From assembly GCA_023391695.1 (NCBI GenBank), contig JAEWAK010000031.1, forward strand, positions 62,001-126,000: DNA of 64,000 bases, read 5' to 3'. The notes under the pieces were generated by a model. It worked only from the letters and a program-made list of their open reading frames with translations, was not told the origin of the DNA and did not search any database. Positions 45,174 through 54,023 of this stretch are shown here, in pieces. Source of the DNA: Bacillota bacterium (GTDB taxonomy: Bacteria > Bacillota > Clostridia > Lachnospirales > Lachnospiraceae). Positions within the stretch are counted from its first letter, which is position 1, and each line of letters opens with the position of its first letter. The position numbers were made by a program, and so were the translations under genes.

Positions 45174-45968
45174 ATGAAGATAGAGAAAATTAGTGAACGC
45201 CAGATTCGCTGTACTTTAAGCAGGGATGATTTAGTGGATCGTGAATTACGAATTAGTGAACTCGCTTACGGAAGTGAGAAAGCAAAGGCCTTATTTCGAG
45301 ATATGATGCAGCAAGCAAACTATGAATTTGGATTTGAAGCAGAGGATATTCCCTTGATGATAGAAGCCATTCCGGTTTCGCCTGAATGTTTAATTTTAGT
45401 AATAACCAAGGTTGAAGATCCAGACGAATTGGATACCCGTTTTTCAAAATTTTCACCGGATTCGGATGAACATGAAGATATATATGATGATGAAGCTGAT
45501 GATTCTTATGCAGATGAAATTATTAATGTGTTCGGTCAGATGGATGATTTAATCGGTGAATCTTCTGAAGATGAAAAAGATGATTTCGTTCCTCTTGCAG
45601 AAGCATTATCCATTAATAAGGATGAATCCACGGAAGAAGAATCCTCCAACCAGAAGAGCGTGTCTTATCAGACTAACTTAATGAAGATATATTCCTTTAA
45701 ATCACTGAATGAAGTAACTAAATTGTCAAGTGTAATATTTACTTATTACAAAGGTACTAACAGTTTATATAAAAATCCTGTAAATTCCATATATTATTTA
45801 ATTATTACAAAGTCTGACCATACTCCCGAGGAGTTCAATAAAATTTGTAATATTATTTCCGAATATGGAAGACCGGAACGCACCACTTATGCAAGTCCGT
45901 TTTATTACGAAGAACATTTCGAGGTAATCGTAAAAAATAATGCCATTCAGGTATTGGCAGCTTTATAG
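45174..45968 (+). CDS. mecA: Adaptor protein MecA
   Basis: Adaptor that targets substrates such as ComK to ClpC-ClpP. 264 residues. N-terminal MKIEKISERQIRCTLSRDDL substrate-binding domain, an acidic low-complexity linker (about 95-160) and the C-terminal ClpC-binding domain. RBS AAGGATG. Own promoter and terminator. Confidence 0.93.
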   Translation: MKIEKISERQIRCTLSRDDLVDRELRISELAYGSEKAKALFRDMMQQANYEFGFEAEDIPLMIEAIPVSPECLILVITKVEDPDELDTRFSKFSPDSDEHEDIYDDEADDSYADEIINVFGQMDDLIGESSEDEKDDFVPLAEALSINKDESTEEESSNQKSVSYQTNLMKIYSFKSLNEVTKLSSVIFTYYKGTNSLYKNPVNSIYYLIITKSDHTPEEFNKICNIISEYGRPERTTYASPFYYEEHFEVIVKNNAIQVLAAL

Positions 45969-45984
45969 AGTAAATCCCCAATAA

Positions 45985-46029
45985 GAAAAAGGAGAAAGTT
46001 GGATATTGTATCCGGCTCTCTCCTTTTTT
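45985..46029 (+). terminator. mecA terminator
   Basis: AAAAAGGAGA and TCTCCTTTTT arms with an inner GGATA/TATCC hairpin, 15 nt after the stop. Confidence 0.85.
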
Positions 46030-46045
46030 ATTTGGTATTAATAAA

Positions 46046-46082
46046 AAACTGCCCGGTCACACAATCCAGGCAGTTTATCCTT
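46046..46082 (-). terminator. Terminator of the DUF1858 gene
   Basis: AAACTGCCCGG and CCAGGCAGTTT arms; on the minus strand followed by T6, about 45 nt after the stop. Confidence 0.75.
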
Positions 46083-46122
46083 CCGTTGCAAAACAGCTTA
46101 TATTCTATTCTCACAACTATAA

Positions 46123-46326
46123 TTATTTTGTTCCAAGATACTCATTAATTGTATCCAATAATTCATCTGCATCCATTCCATGAACCATTGCAGCTTCTTC
46201 CAAGGATTCTCCCTGAGAAGACGGACAGCCAACACAATGCATTCCGGAAGCCATTAAAATCGGGATAATGCCCTGATCGACCTGAATAAGTTCGCCGATT
46301 GTCATATCTTTTGATACCTGTGCCAT
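46123..46326 (-). CDS. DUF1858 domain protein
   Basis: 67 residues. MTIGELIQVDQGIIPILMAS, then GMHCVGCPSSQGESLEEAA: the short alpha-helical DUF1858 module with a CxxC pair (Cys31, Cys34), also seen at the N-terminus of ScdA/RIC iron-sulfur repair proteins. Possibly involved in Fe-S or redox handling; not shown. AAGGAGG ahead of ATG. Confidence 0.88.
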   Translation of the reverse strand: MAQVSKDMTIGELIQVDQGIIPILMASGMHCVGCPSSQGESLEEAAMVHGMDADELLDTINEYLGTK

Positions 46327-46455
46327 ATATATGCCTCCTTACGTTTATCATAAACGATAACTGTTATTTGTATGTGAACTCCTTCATTATAATCCATGTT
46401 TTACATCCCGTCAAGGGATTAATTTTTGATGTTTACCGCTGTTTATTTCATTATC

Positions 46456-47563
46456 TCAGGTACGGGATAACGGCAGTTCAATTATAAAAGTAGCGCCGCC
46501 TTCCGGGGTATCTGTGACGGTAATCTGTCCCTGATGCAGTTCTATTAATTCCTTCGCAACACTAAGTCCAAGGCCAAAATGAGATTTATCATTACGGGAG
46601 GAATCCGTACGGTAAAACCGGTCAAAGATATGTTCTTTCTGTTCTTTCGTAATACCAATACCATGATCCTCAACAGCAATGCAAAAAGCGGATTTTTTTA
46701 AATACGGGCGCAGGGTTATGGTAGTCAGGGCAGGCGAATAGCTAAGTGCATTATCAATTAAGATACCGATTACCTGGGTTAGGCGGTCCTTGTCACCCAT
46801 AATCTGCGGCAGGGCTTCCTTTGGAAAATCCAGATAAAGATTATGCCCTTTCTTTTTGCAATAGGGTAAGAAGGTATCATAAAGATCGCTAAAGTAAGTC
46901 TCTGTATCGATAGGATATTTTTGTATACTCCATGTTCTGGCATCGGAGGAAGCAAGAATCAGCATATCACCGATCAGCTTTGACATACGGGAACATTCGT
47001 CCATAATCTTCGGGACAAACAGTTTATTTTTATTTTCTTCGATCAGTAAGGAAGATGCGTTAGCCTGAATCACCGCCAAAGGGGAACGTAAGTCATGGGA
47101 AGCGGCGGCTATAAATTCATTCTGCCGTTTCTGGCTCTCTGCTACAGGCTTTAGAGCTTTCCCCACATAGAGCAGGCTTACAAAAAATAAGGCCAGACTG
47201 CCGGCTGTAAATATTGCCAGATATAAAGAAAACAGCAGGATTCTTTGCTTCTTCTCATCCGGACGGAACTGAATCAGGGTAAGGCTTTTAACTCCGCCTT
47301 TTACAGAAAAAAGATTCACACAGGCATAAACAGCTTCCTTGTGGTCTCCCTTAAGGCGGAACAGGGAGCTGTGGTAGTTATCAGAATAAATAGACCGGGC
47401 AGAGGTATCAATTCCTTCTGCCAGGGCAGCCGCCTTGGCTTTTTCCGCCATAATTGCCCGGGGCGTAGAAGGAGTCCAGGAGCCTTTAAAGAAAAAAGGG
47501 GTACCGTTGTCTTCGATATGGATAAGATTCTGTAACCATACCCCGGGTTGTAACACAAAATCC
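46456..47563 (-). pseudogene. Sensor histidine kinase, 5'-truncated
   Basis: Reads as the C-terminal 366 residues of a HisKA histidine kinase: a partial extracellular domain, membrane helix (about 104-125), HisKA box AASHDLRSPLAVIQ, N box DNALSYSP, G1 DHGIGIT and G2 GLGLSV. The frame runs back through a 7-G run with no ribosome binding site or first membrane helix and then meets a stop. Its response regulator is also missing. It is head to head with an equally truncated HlyD-like gene at 47564, so a deletion or inversion, or an assembly join, removed both 5' ends. Confidence 0.75.
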
Positions 47564-49518
47564 GGGGGGGAGGTACGCTTACCTTTGCGGCAGAGGGTAC
47601 CGGAACAGTTGTCTCAGGACGGAACCGGTATTTAAAGGTACAACCGGGAATAGGAATTGATAAAATATATGTAAAAGAAGGGGAAGAAGTTAAAAAAGAG
47701 CAGGTACTTCTTGAATATAATAAGGAGGATATCAATACGGCCATAAAGAAGCAGCAAAGAGAAATAGAAAAGCTGAAAATCCAGATACGGCAGGAAAAGG
47801 TGAGTTCAATTTCTACACATACAGGAGAAAAAAAGAAACTATCCTTTGCGTATCAGCTGGCTGAGGAGAATTTAAAGACTGCTAAGGCAGAAGTAAAAGA
47901 AGCGGAAAAAAATTACGGCTTGAATCTGGGCAAAAGTAAGCTTAAGCTGCTGGAGGAAAAATATAAGGACTATGAGAGTGCAAAAATTTCCTGTGAGGAG
48001 GTAAGGCTTGATAATGAAATAAGTCTTACGGAAGCACAGGAAGCTGCGGAGGAAGCCTTTGATACCCTTGCGGAACTGGAAAATACGGATGGTAAAATTT
48101 CAGAACTATTGGAAAAATACAAAAGAGAAAGGGAAAAAGAACAGGAGGATCCGGCCCAGGCCCTGACGGAATTATACCGGATGGCTTATGGAGGAGAAAG
48201 TGAATATGAGACACATCAGGAAGATGTGGTAGCTTTAGAACGGAAGTTAAAAAGAACAAAAGAAGATGCAAAAAGGCTGAAGAAGATTTATAAGGAAACA
48301 AATGAGGAAGAGGGAGATTCAGATGCGGCAAAGCAGGCATATAAAGAGGCCAAAAGAGAGGAAGAAGATGCGGCGGAAAATTTGACTGCCGCCGTTAAGA
48401 AGGAGGAGCGTATTTTAGACGCAGCTGAGGATTATGTTCAGGCAGTTCAATCCAATAATACGGAGGAGGTAAGCGCTTCCTTAGAGGCTGTACGTAAAGG
48501 CGTTTACGGCGCCAGCGGCTACGAAAAGCATAAAAAGGATAAGGTGGCGGCGGAAAAAAAGCTGCAGCAGGCAAAAAAGAAAGAAAAGGATGTGGCAGAC
48601 AAGAATGCGCTGTCACTTAAGGCTGTGACAGAGAAACTTATCCTGCTTGAACATGACATTGAGAGCTTAAATAACGGTACCTATGATTTTGAAGAGGAAG
48701 CTCTTAAATTAGAGGCAGAAATTGAGGAGGCACAGGAGAAGGTTAAGACAGCTAACATCGCATTAAAAGAAGCTTCCGTTAATTTGGAAGCAGATAAATT
48801 GGATAATGAGGCAGAAGCAGAGCAAAGGAATGAAGAAAAGGAAAATGTCCTGCTAAAGCAGGAAGCCCTGCAGCTTGACCTGGAGGAAAAGGAGGAGGAG
48901 TTTCAAAAACTAAATGATTTGAAGGAAAACGGCGGATTATTAAAATCCCAGGTTTCCGGCCGGATGGGCAAAATTTCCGTAGAGGCGGGAAAGACTGCCG
49001 GAATAGAAGATACTGCAGCTGTTAGTGTGGGGGATTATGGAGTAGTGGTAAAATTCACCGGGGAACAAGGAGATTACATTGCAACAGGGGACAAAATGGA
49101 GCTGTTTTTAAAGGGTAATAAGGATAAAATAACGGTAAAAGTACAGGGAATCCGTTTTTCAAAGGATGAACAGGGAAACGAACAGACAGAGGTAGCCGCC
49201 GCTTTGCCGGAGGGCAATTACATTCCCGGTTCTTCTATGAAGGCGGTTATATCCAAATCCTCCGAGTTATATGATATCTGTGTACCCATTGAGGCAATCA
49301 GAGAGGATGCTCTGGGCAGTTATGTGCTGATAACCAATCCGTATAATACCCCATTGGGAGAAGAACTTTTGACTGTAAGGGTGGCTGTGGAGGTCCTTGA
49401 TAAGGATGCTGGTACGGCGGCAGTTAATGGGACTCTTACCAAAGAGGATCAGGTTATTGTAAGCAGCAGCCGGGAACTGGGGGAAGGAGAACGGGTAAGA
49501 TTGGAGGCAGACCAATGA
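47564..49518 (+). pseudogene. HlyD/MacA-like efflux adaptor, 5'-truncated
   Basis: The frame is open from 47554 with no ATG/GTG/TTG before GTG 47800, which lacks proper RBS spacing. Upstream of 47800 it encodes a typical lipoyl/biotinyl half-motif (GIGIDKIYVKEGEEVKKEQV), so the gene once started further left and lost its membrane anchor. What remains is an exceptionally long Lys/Glu/Ala coiled coil (about 330 residues) and a C-terminal beta-barrel region. The stop overlaps the next gene by ATGA, as in MacA-MacB-like pairs. Probably non-functional unless translated from a fused start. Confidence 0.7.
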
Positions 49519-50567
49519 CACGAAGAGGAAAAATCGGAATTATGGGAATATACACTCTCCTGTTTCTTGTTTTTTCACTTCTAAGCATGAAATATGGAAA
49601 ATATACGGAGGACTATTTATCAGGTACCAGTGCACGGTATGAGAAAGAAGCCATAACCCCGGGAGAGATTGACGGTGCCTTAGAGAGCCGGAAAGAAGCC
49701 GGTGAGGAGGTATTGGAATTGACCCTGTGGAACCGTCTGAAGAAGGAGAAGGCGGAAAACAGCCTGACCGGGCTTCAGACAGAAACCAATGTAATAGAAG
49801 TATACGGAACTATGACACAGGTAATTCCCATGAAATTCTTATACGGAGGTGCCGTACTGAAAGAGGATGTCCATATGTGTGTACTGGATTCGGTTACGGC
49901 CTGGAATTTATTCGGTACGGTAAATGCGGTAGGAAACCAGATAATCCAAAACGAAGAAACATATACGGTAAAGGGTATTATTAAAGCGGAGGATATGGTT
50001 ATGATAATTCCGGAAGCAGATACGAAACATAAATTTTTTAATTTAGAGGCGGATTACCTTGAAAAAGGGATGAAAAGTACCGAAAGTCAGGGACAGCAGT
50101 TGAAAAACTTTCTAAGAAATAACAATTTGCCGGAACCGGATACGGTGATAGACGGCAGCTTTCAGTCCTATATTTTGTCCGGTTTTTATCATCTGGCGCT
50201 TTGGATCTTAGCCGGGCAATTACTTTATTTGCTGGTTAGCGCGGCTCTGCTGTTTAAGAATAATAAAGCACTGTGTTTTCTTGCCGGTCTGACTGCCATA
50301 CTGGCAGTTCCTTTTCTGGCATGGCTGACACAATTTCAGATTAGACTGCCGGAAGAATTCATTCCGGGAAAATGGTCCGATTTTGACTTTTATGCTTTAA
50401 AATATAAGGAATGGAAAGGGGCAATACTTGCTATTAACCATAATACTATACTGCCTAAGGATAAAATCCGCAGCTATTACAGCGGCCGATGTATGTTTTA
50501 CGGAATTTTAAGTGCAGGAATGCTGATACCGGTACAACTGTGGCTGGTCCGTTTTTTTAGGCTGTAA
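49515..50567 (+). CDS. MacB-like periplasmic-core membrane protein, ATPase absent
   Basis: 350 residues. N-terminal helix (8-26), an extracytoplasmic domain (about 30-215) of MacB_PCD type, then three or four membrane helices near the C-terminus. ATGA overlap with the adaptor remnant and GGAGG upstream show co-translation. The layout resembles a half-permease of an ABC efflux system, but no ATPase gene follows; the next gene is a ferredoxin. It may be an orphan of the same deletion. A TCTGTGT/ACACAGA hairpin follows at about 50592-50626. Confidence 0.62.
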   Translation: MTRRGKIGIMGIYTLLFLVFSLLSMKYGKYTEDYLSGTSARYEKEAITPGEIDGALESRKEAGEEVLELTLWNRLKKEKAENSLTGLQTETNVIEVYGTMTQVIPMKFLYGGAVLKEDVHMCVLDSVTAWNLFGTVNAVGNQIIQNEETYTVKGIIKAEDMVMIIPEADTKHKFFNLEADYLEKGMKSTESQGQQLKNFLRNNNLPEPDTVIDGSFQSYILSGFYHLALWILAGQLLYLLVSAALLFKNNKALCFLAGLTAILAVPFLAWLTQFQIRLPEEFIPGKWSDFDFYALKYKEWKGAILAINHNTILPKDKIRSYYSGRCMFYGILSAGMLIPVQLWLVRFFRL

Positions 50568-50749
50568 TTTCGGGCTTTTTGTTCTGTGTAATTGAATAAT
50601 TATTCCAGCAACACAGAGCTCCAATGCTGTTAATCTGCAAATTATTTCCTTTTGGGCTTTTAACCTATATTTTTATATAGATTTAGCTTGTATTATATAT
50701 GATTTTATATTAAAATAATGAAGAAAACTTAAAAAGGAGGTACATAACC

Positions 50750-50917
50750 ATGGCATATAAAATTACTGACGAATGTATTAGCTGCGGCGCTTGCGCAGGC
50801 GAATGTCCAGTAGGAGCTATTTCCGAAGGCGCAAGTCATTATGAAATTGACGCTGATGCTTGTTTGGATTGTGGTGCTTGTGCAGCTACATGTCCAACCG
50901 GTGCTATTGAGGCTTAA
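50750..50917 (+). CDS. 2[4Fe-4S] ferredoxin
   Basis: Clostridial-type small ferredoxin of 55 residues. Two cluster motifs: CISCGACAGECP (9-20) and CLDCGACAATCP (38-49), with pseudo-two-fold symmetry. AAAAAGGAGG lies 9 nt before ATG 50750. Electron carrier for pyruvate oxidation, hydrogenase or nitrogenase-type reactions in anaerobes. Monocistronic, with a terminator after it. Confidence 0.97.
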   Translation: MAYKITDECISCGACAGECPVGAISEGASHYEIDADACLDCGACAATCPTGAIEA

Positions 50918-50931
50918 TATATTCCAAATCC

Positions 50932-50978
50932 AAGGGGCTAAAGTAATGAATCCGAAATATCATTACCCAGCCCCTGAT
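50932..50978 (+). terminator. Ferredoxin terminator
   Basis: AGGGGCT...GTAATGA and TCATTAC...AGCCCCT arms followed by a T-rich stretch. Confidence 0.85.
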
Positions 50979-51080
50979 TTTTGTTACAATAAAGCCTTAC
51001 GGCTGAATTGTAACTTTTTTTCTTCATAGATAATTTACAGCACCAAATCTTTATTCCTTGTTTCTTCCCACGTATTCCTG

Positions 51081-51740
51081 TTATATCCTGCTCTTATTAA
51101 ACAGGCCGCCTTTCCTTCTTAACCTGTCGGCTTTCGAGACTGCAAATTCGGTGCGGCTGTTCTGAAGTTCACGCAGTGTCCGGTCAAATTGTTTGAAACG
51201 TTCTTCTTCCCGTTCCTCCTTCACTCTGAGCAAAAAATCCATTTCCTTAATCACACTGTTTGTAACCGCATCACTGACGGAACCGGAAAGGGCTTCGTTG
51301 TTATCACTTAATGCTTCCGTAATCAGCCGGCTCATGATTACTTTAAACTGATCCAGCTTCTGGGTAGACTTTTCAATAAATCCGTCCTGTTCCCTTTCAT
51401 CCCCGGTAACAGCCAAAGAAGACTGCAGGTTTTCTCCTATAATCGCATCCATATACTTTTTATCCCAATCTTGTTGCATTTTTTCAACATCCTCTTTATC
51501 CAAATGACTTAATTTTTGAATTTCCGGCAAAAGCATCTTTATTGCACGCAGCTGGTATCCTTTTTCTTTCAGGATTTTAACCGCCTTTAATACCTCAATA
51601 TCCTCTTCCCTATAATACCTGTGCCCCATTTCATTTCTAAGTATATGTAAATCCAATTCTTCCTCCCAATATCGTAATGTATGCTGTTCAATATCTATTC
51701 TTTTTGAGGCCTCTGATATCATATATCGAGTTTCGCGCAT
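51081..51740 (-). CDS. MerR-family regulator
   Basis: 219 residues. Winged helix-turn-helix at the N-terminus (MISEASKRIDIEQHTLRYWE, then LHILRNEMGHRYYREEDIEV), a helical linker and a long charged coiled-coil-like C-terminus (EEREEERFKQFDRTLREL) ending in basic residues. No Cys or drug-binding effector domain is seen. It is downstream of the dnaB terminator and may regulate chromosome-related or stress genes; targets unknown. AGGAGG before ATG. Confidence 0.9.
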   Translation of the reverse strand: MRETRYMISEASKRIDIEQHTLRYWEEELDLHILRNEMGHRYYREEDIEVLKAVKILKEKGYQLRAIKMLLPEIQKLSHLDKEDVEKMQQDWDKKYMDAIIGENLQSSLAVTGDEREQDGFIEKSTQKLDQFKVIMSRLITEALSDNNEALSGSVSDAVTNSVIKEMDFLLRVKEEREEERFKQFDRTLRELQNSRTEFAVSKADRLRRKGGLFNKSRI

Positions 51741-51960
51741 AGCTCTTCCTCCTCGGTTTATTGTAATATTTTTACACTTCTTTAATTATAACACAGCCGG
51801 ATTTCAATGCAATACGCCTGGAAAACTTTCTCAATTAAATTGTCGACAGGGTTTGGCAGGAGCTTGTCCCACTCTCCAGACCTTGACATATTCCTACGGC
51901 AACCCCCATCGGACTGCCGTCAATACAGAACAGTGCGTTTCCCTGACCATGACCGGCTGC

Positions 51961-52003
51961 AAAAAATAATGGTTTTACACCCCGCGATAAGTGTAAAACC
52001 ATT
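51961..52003 (-). terminator. dnaB terminator
   Basis: AATGGTTTTACAC and GTGTAAAACCATT perfect arms, 10-nt loop, T6 on the minus strand. Confidence 0.88.
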
Positions 52004-52027
52004 GTTTTTATAAATGTTTTCCTATTG

Positions 52028-53365
52028 TTAATTGCCTTGTCTTTCCAGATTGGCGAATTTGGTATATTGTGACAACCAGGCCAGTTTGACCGTACCGGTT
52101 GGACCATTTCTTTGTTTACCTATGATTACTTCCGATATTCCTGCTTCTTCCGAGTCATGGTTATAGTAATCATCACGGTATAAAAACATAACGATATCGG
52201 CATCCTGTTCTATGGCGCCGGATTCCCTAAGGTCAGATAGCATAGGCCTTTTATCCGGCCTTTGTTCCACGGCACGGCTTAGCTGGGATAAGGCCACTAC
52301 CGGGACACTCAGTTCCCTTGCCAGGCCTTTTAAGGAACGGGATATTTCCGAAATTTCCTGCTGTCTGGACTCTGATTTTTTGCTGCCGGACATTAACTGG
52401 AGATAATCGATAATGACCAGTCCAAGATTATGTTCCAATTTAAATTTCCTGCATTTTGACCGGAGCTCACTGATGGAAATACTGGAGGTGTCATCGATAA
52501 TCAAATTGGAATTACCGATCACCCTGGCACTTTCAACCAGTTTTAACCAGTCGTCATCGCTTAGATCACCGGTCCTCATGGACTGGGAATTTACTTTGGA
52601 GTGCATGGACATAATACGCTTAACCAGTTGATCCTTGGACATTTCCAGACTAAATATGGCTGTGGTTACGTTATTTTTCAAAACTACATGCTCTGCAATA
52701 TTTAATACAAAGGCTGTCTTACCCATGGAAGGCCTTGCCGCAATCAAGATTAAATCCGAAGGCTGCAGTCCGGCCGTTTTATAATCCAGGTCGTAAAAGC
52801 CGGTAGCTACACCGGTTACGCTTCCTTTATTCCTAGCCGCCGCCTCGATACTCTCCAGGGACTTAAACACAATTTCCTTAATACTTACGAATTCACCGGA
52901 ATTCCTCTTTTGAAGTATGTCAAACATCTTCTTTTCCGAATCTTCCAGTATGGTTTCCAGTTTTTCTTTATCCAGGTAACATTCATTGGTAATGGATTCC
53001 GTTACTTTAATCAGCTGCCTTAAGGTAGATTTCTCCTTAACAATATTCGCATAGTATCTTACATTGGCAGAGGTCGGTACGGAAGCAATCAGATTCCTGA
53101 TAAATTCAAGACTGCACAATTCAGGAGGAACATCCTTTTCCTTTAATTTATTCTGAAGGGTAACCAAGTCTACGGGCTTTCCCTCATTAAAAAGCTCAAT
53201 CATGGCATCAAATAAGACACCGTAGCGCTGTTCATAAAAGTCTTCCCCGATAACTAATTCGGAAGCCGCTACAATGGCATCCTTATCCATGATCATGGAT
53301 CCGATTACCGACTGTTCCGCTTCGGAACTATGTGGAAACACTTTTTTTATAAATGCCTCATCCAT
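52028..53365 (-). CDS. dnaB: Replicative DNA helicase
   Basis: Hexameric 5'-3' helicase at the replication fork. 445 residues: N-terminal primase-interaction domain (about 1-150), then RecA-like ATPase with Walker A ARPSMGKTAF, and the DnaB motifs IIDYLQLMSGSKK and ALSQLSRAVEQRPDKRP. No intein. It follows rplI and gdpP in the conserved Firmicute order. AGGAGG precedes ATG. Confidence 0.97.
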   Translation of the reverse strand: MDEAFIKKVFPHSSEAEQSVIGSMIMDKDAIVAASELVIGEDFYEQRYGVLFDAMIELFNEGKPVDLVTLQNKLKEKDVPPELCSLEFIRNLIASVPTSANVRYYANIVKEKSTLRQLIKVTESITNECYLDKEKLETILEDSEKKMFDILQKRNSGEFVSIKEIVFKSLESIEAAARNKGSVTGVATGFYDLDYKTAGLQPSDLILIAARPSMGKTAFVLNIAEHVVLKNNVTTAIFSLEMSKDQLVKRIMSMHSKVNSQSMRTGDLSDDDWLKLVESARVIGNSNLIIDDTSSISISELRSKCRKFKLEHNLGLVIIDYLQLMSGSKKSESRQQEISEISRSLKGLARELSVPVVALSQLSRAVEQRPDKRPMLSDLRESGAIEQDADIVMFLYRDDYYNHDSEEAGISEVIIGKQRNGPTGTVKLAWLSQYTKFANLERQGN

Positions 53366-53397
53366 CTGCCTATCCTCCTAAAGTTTCAATTCCCCTC

Positions 53398-53844
53398 TTA
53401 TTGTTCACTTACCTTTACCTTAAGTTCGGCAGTAACCTTTGGATGGAGTTTTACAGGAACCGTATGAGTTCCAATTGTCTTAATCGGTTCCGGAAGATGT
53501 AACTTCTTTTTATCAATATCCAGTCCGTACTGGGCTTTTAACGCACCTGCTATTTCTTTGGAGGAGATGGAGCCAAAGGTTCTTCCGCCTTCACCCGCTT
53601 TTATTTTAACCTCCAGGGTCTTGCTTTCCAGGTCTTTCCCAAAAGCCTGTGCTTCTTCCAATAATTCTTTCTGTTTTTTATCTTCAGCTGCTTTCTGCAA
53701 TTTCAAATCATTTAGGTTCTTTGCATTTGCCTCCAAACCTAATTTTTTTGGTAAGATAAAATTCCTGGCATAACCGTCACTTACGTTTACCAGTTCCCCT
53801 TTTTTCCCTAAAACTTTTACATCCTGTAATAATATAACCTGCAT
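53398..53844 (-). CDS. rplI: 50S ribosomal protein L9
   Basis: 148 residues from ATG 53844 rather than 53877. Typical MQVILLQDVKVLGKKGELV start, Lys-rich connecting helix and C-terminal domain. Between gdpP and dnaB. The 180-bp gap to gdpP holds a repeat. Confidence 0.97.
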   Translation of the reverse strand: MQVILLQDVKVLGKKGELVNVSDGYARNFILPKKLGLEANAKNLNDLKLQKAAEDKKQKELLEEAQAFGKDLESKTLEVKIKAGEGGRTFGSISSKEIAGALKAQYGLDIDKKKLHLPEPIKTIGTHTVPVKLHPKVTAELKVKVSEQ

Positions 53845-53889
53845 ATATATTCTCCTTTCAATTCGAGTATGAGTCAAAGCGGATATTCG

Positions 53890-53985
53890 TAATCCGCTAC
53901 GCTACTTACTTGTAAGGTCAAATTAACTGGTACTGCTATTGCTCTGACACAAATATCAAGCACTGATATTAAGTGAAATTTACGA
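53890..53985 (-). repeat. ATATCAAGCACTGATAT repeat, copy 1, with hairpin
   Basis: AGCGGAT/AATCCGCT hairpin (53889-53909) then ACTGGTACTG and AATATCAAGCACTGATATTA plus AGTGAAATTTACG, which recurs at 56230-56275. Located 5' of rplI. Confidence 0.55.
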
Positions 53986-54023
53986 AAGGCTGTACCGGAA
54001 GTCTTCTCTGTATGGGATAAAGA

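Noticed and set aside
47800..49518. Intact HlyD gene starting at GTG 47800
   Set aside because: The lipoyl half-motif is encoded upstream of that codon in the same frame and the membrane anchor is missing, so the gene is 5'-truncated.
51835..52107. 90-residue minus-strand frame around the dnaB 3' end (AGHGQGNALFCIDGSPMGV)
   Set aside because: It overlaps the dnaB end and contains the dnaB terminator; no ribosome binding site. The tail looks protein-like but I could not place it.
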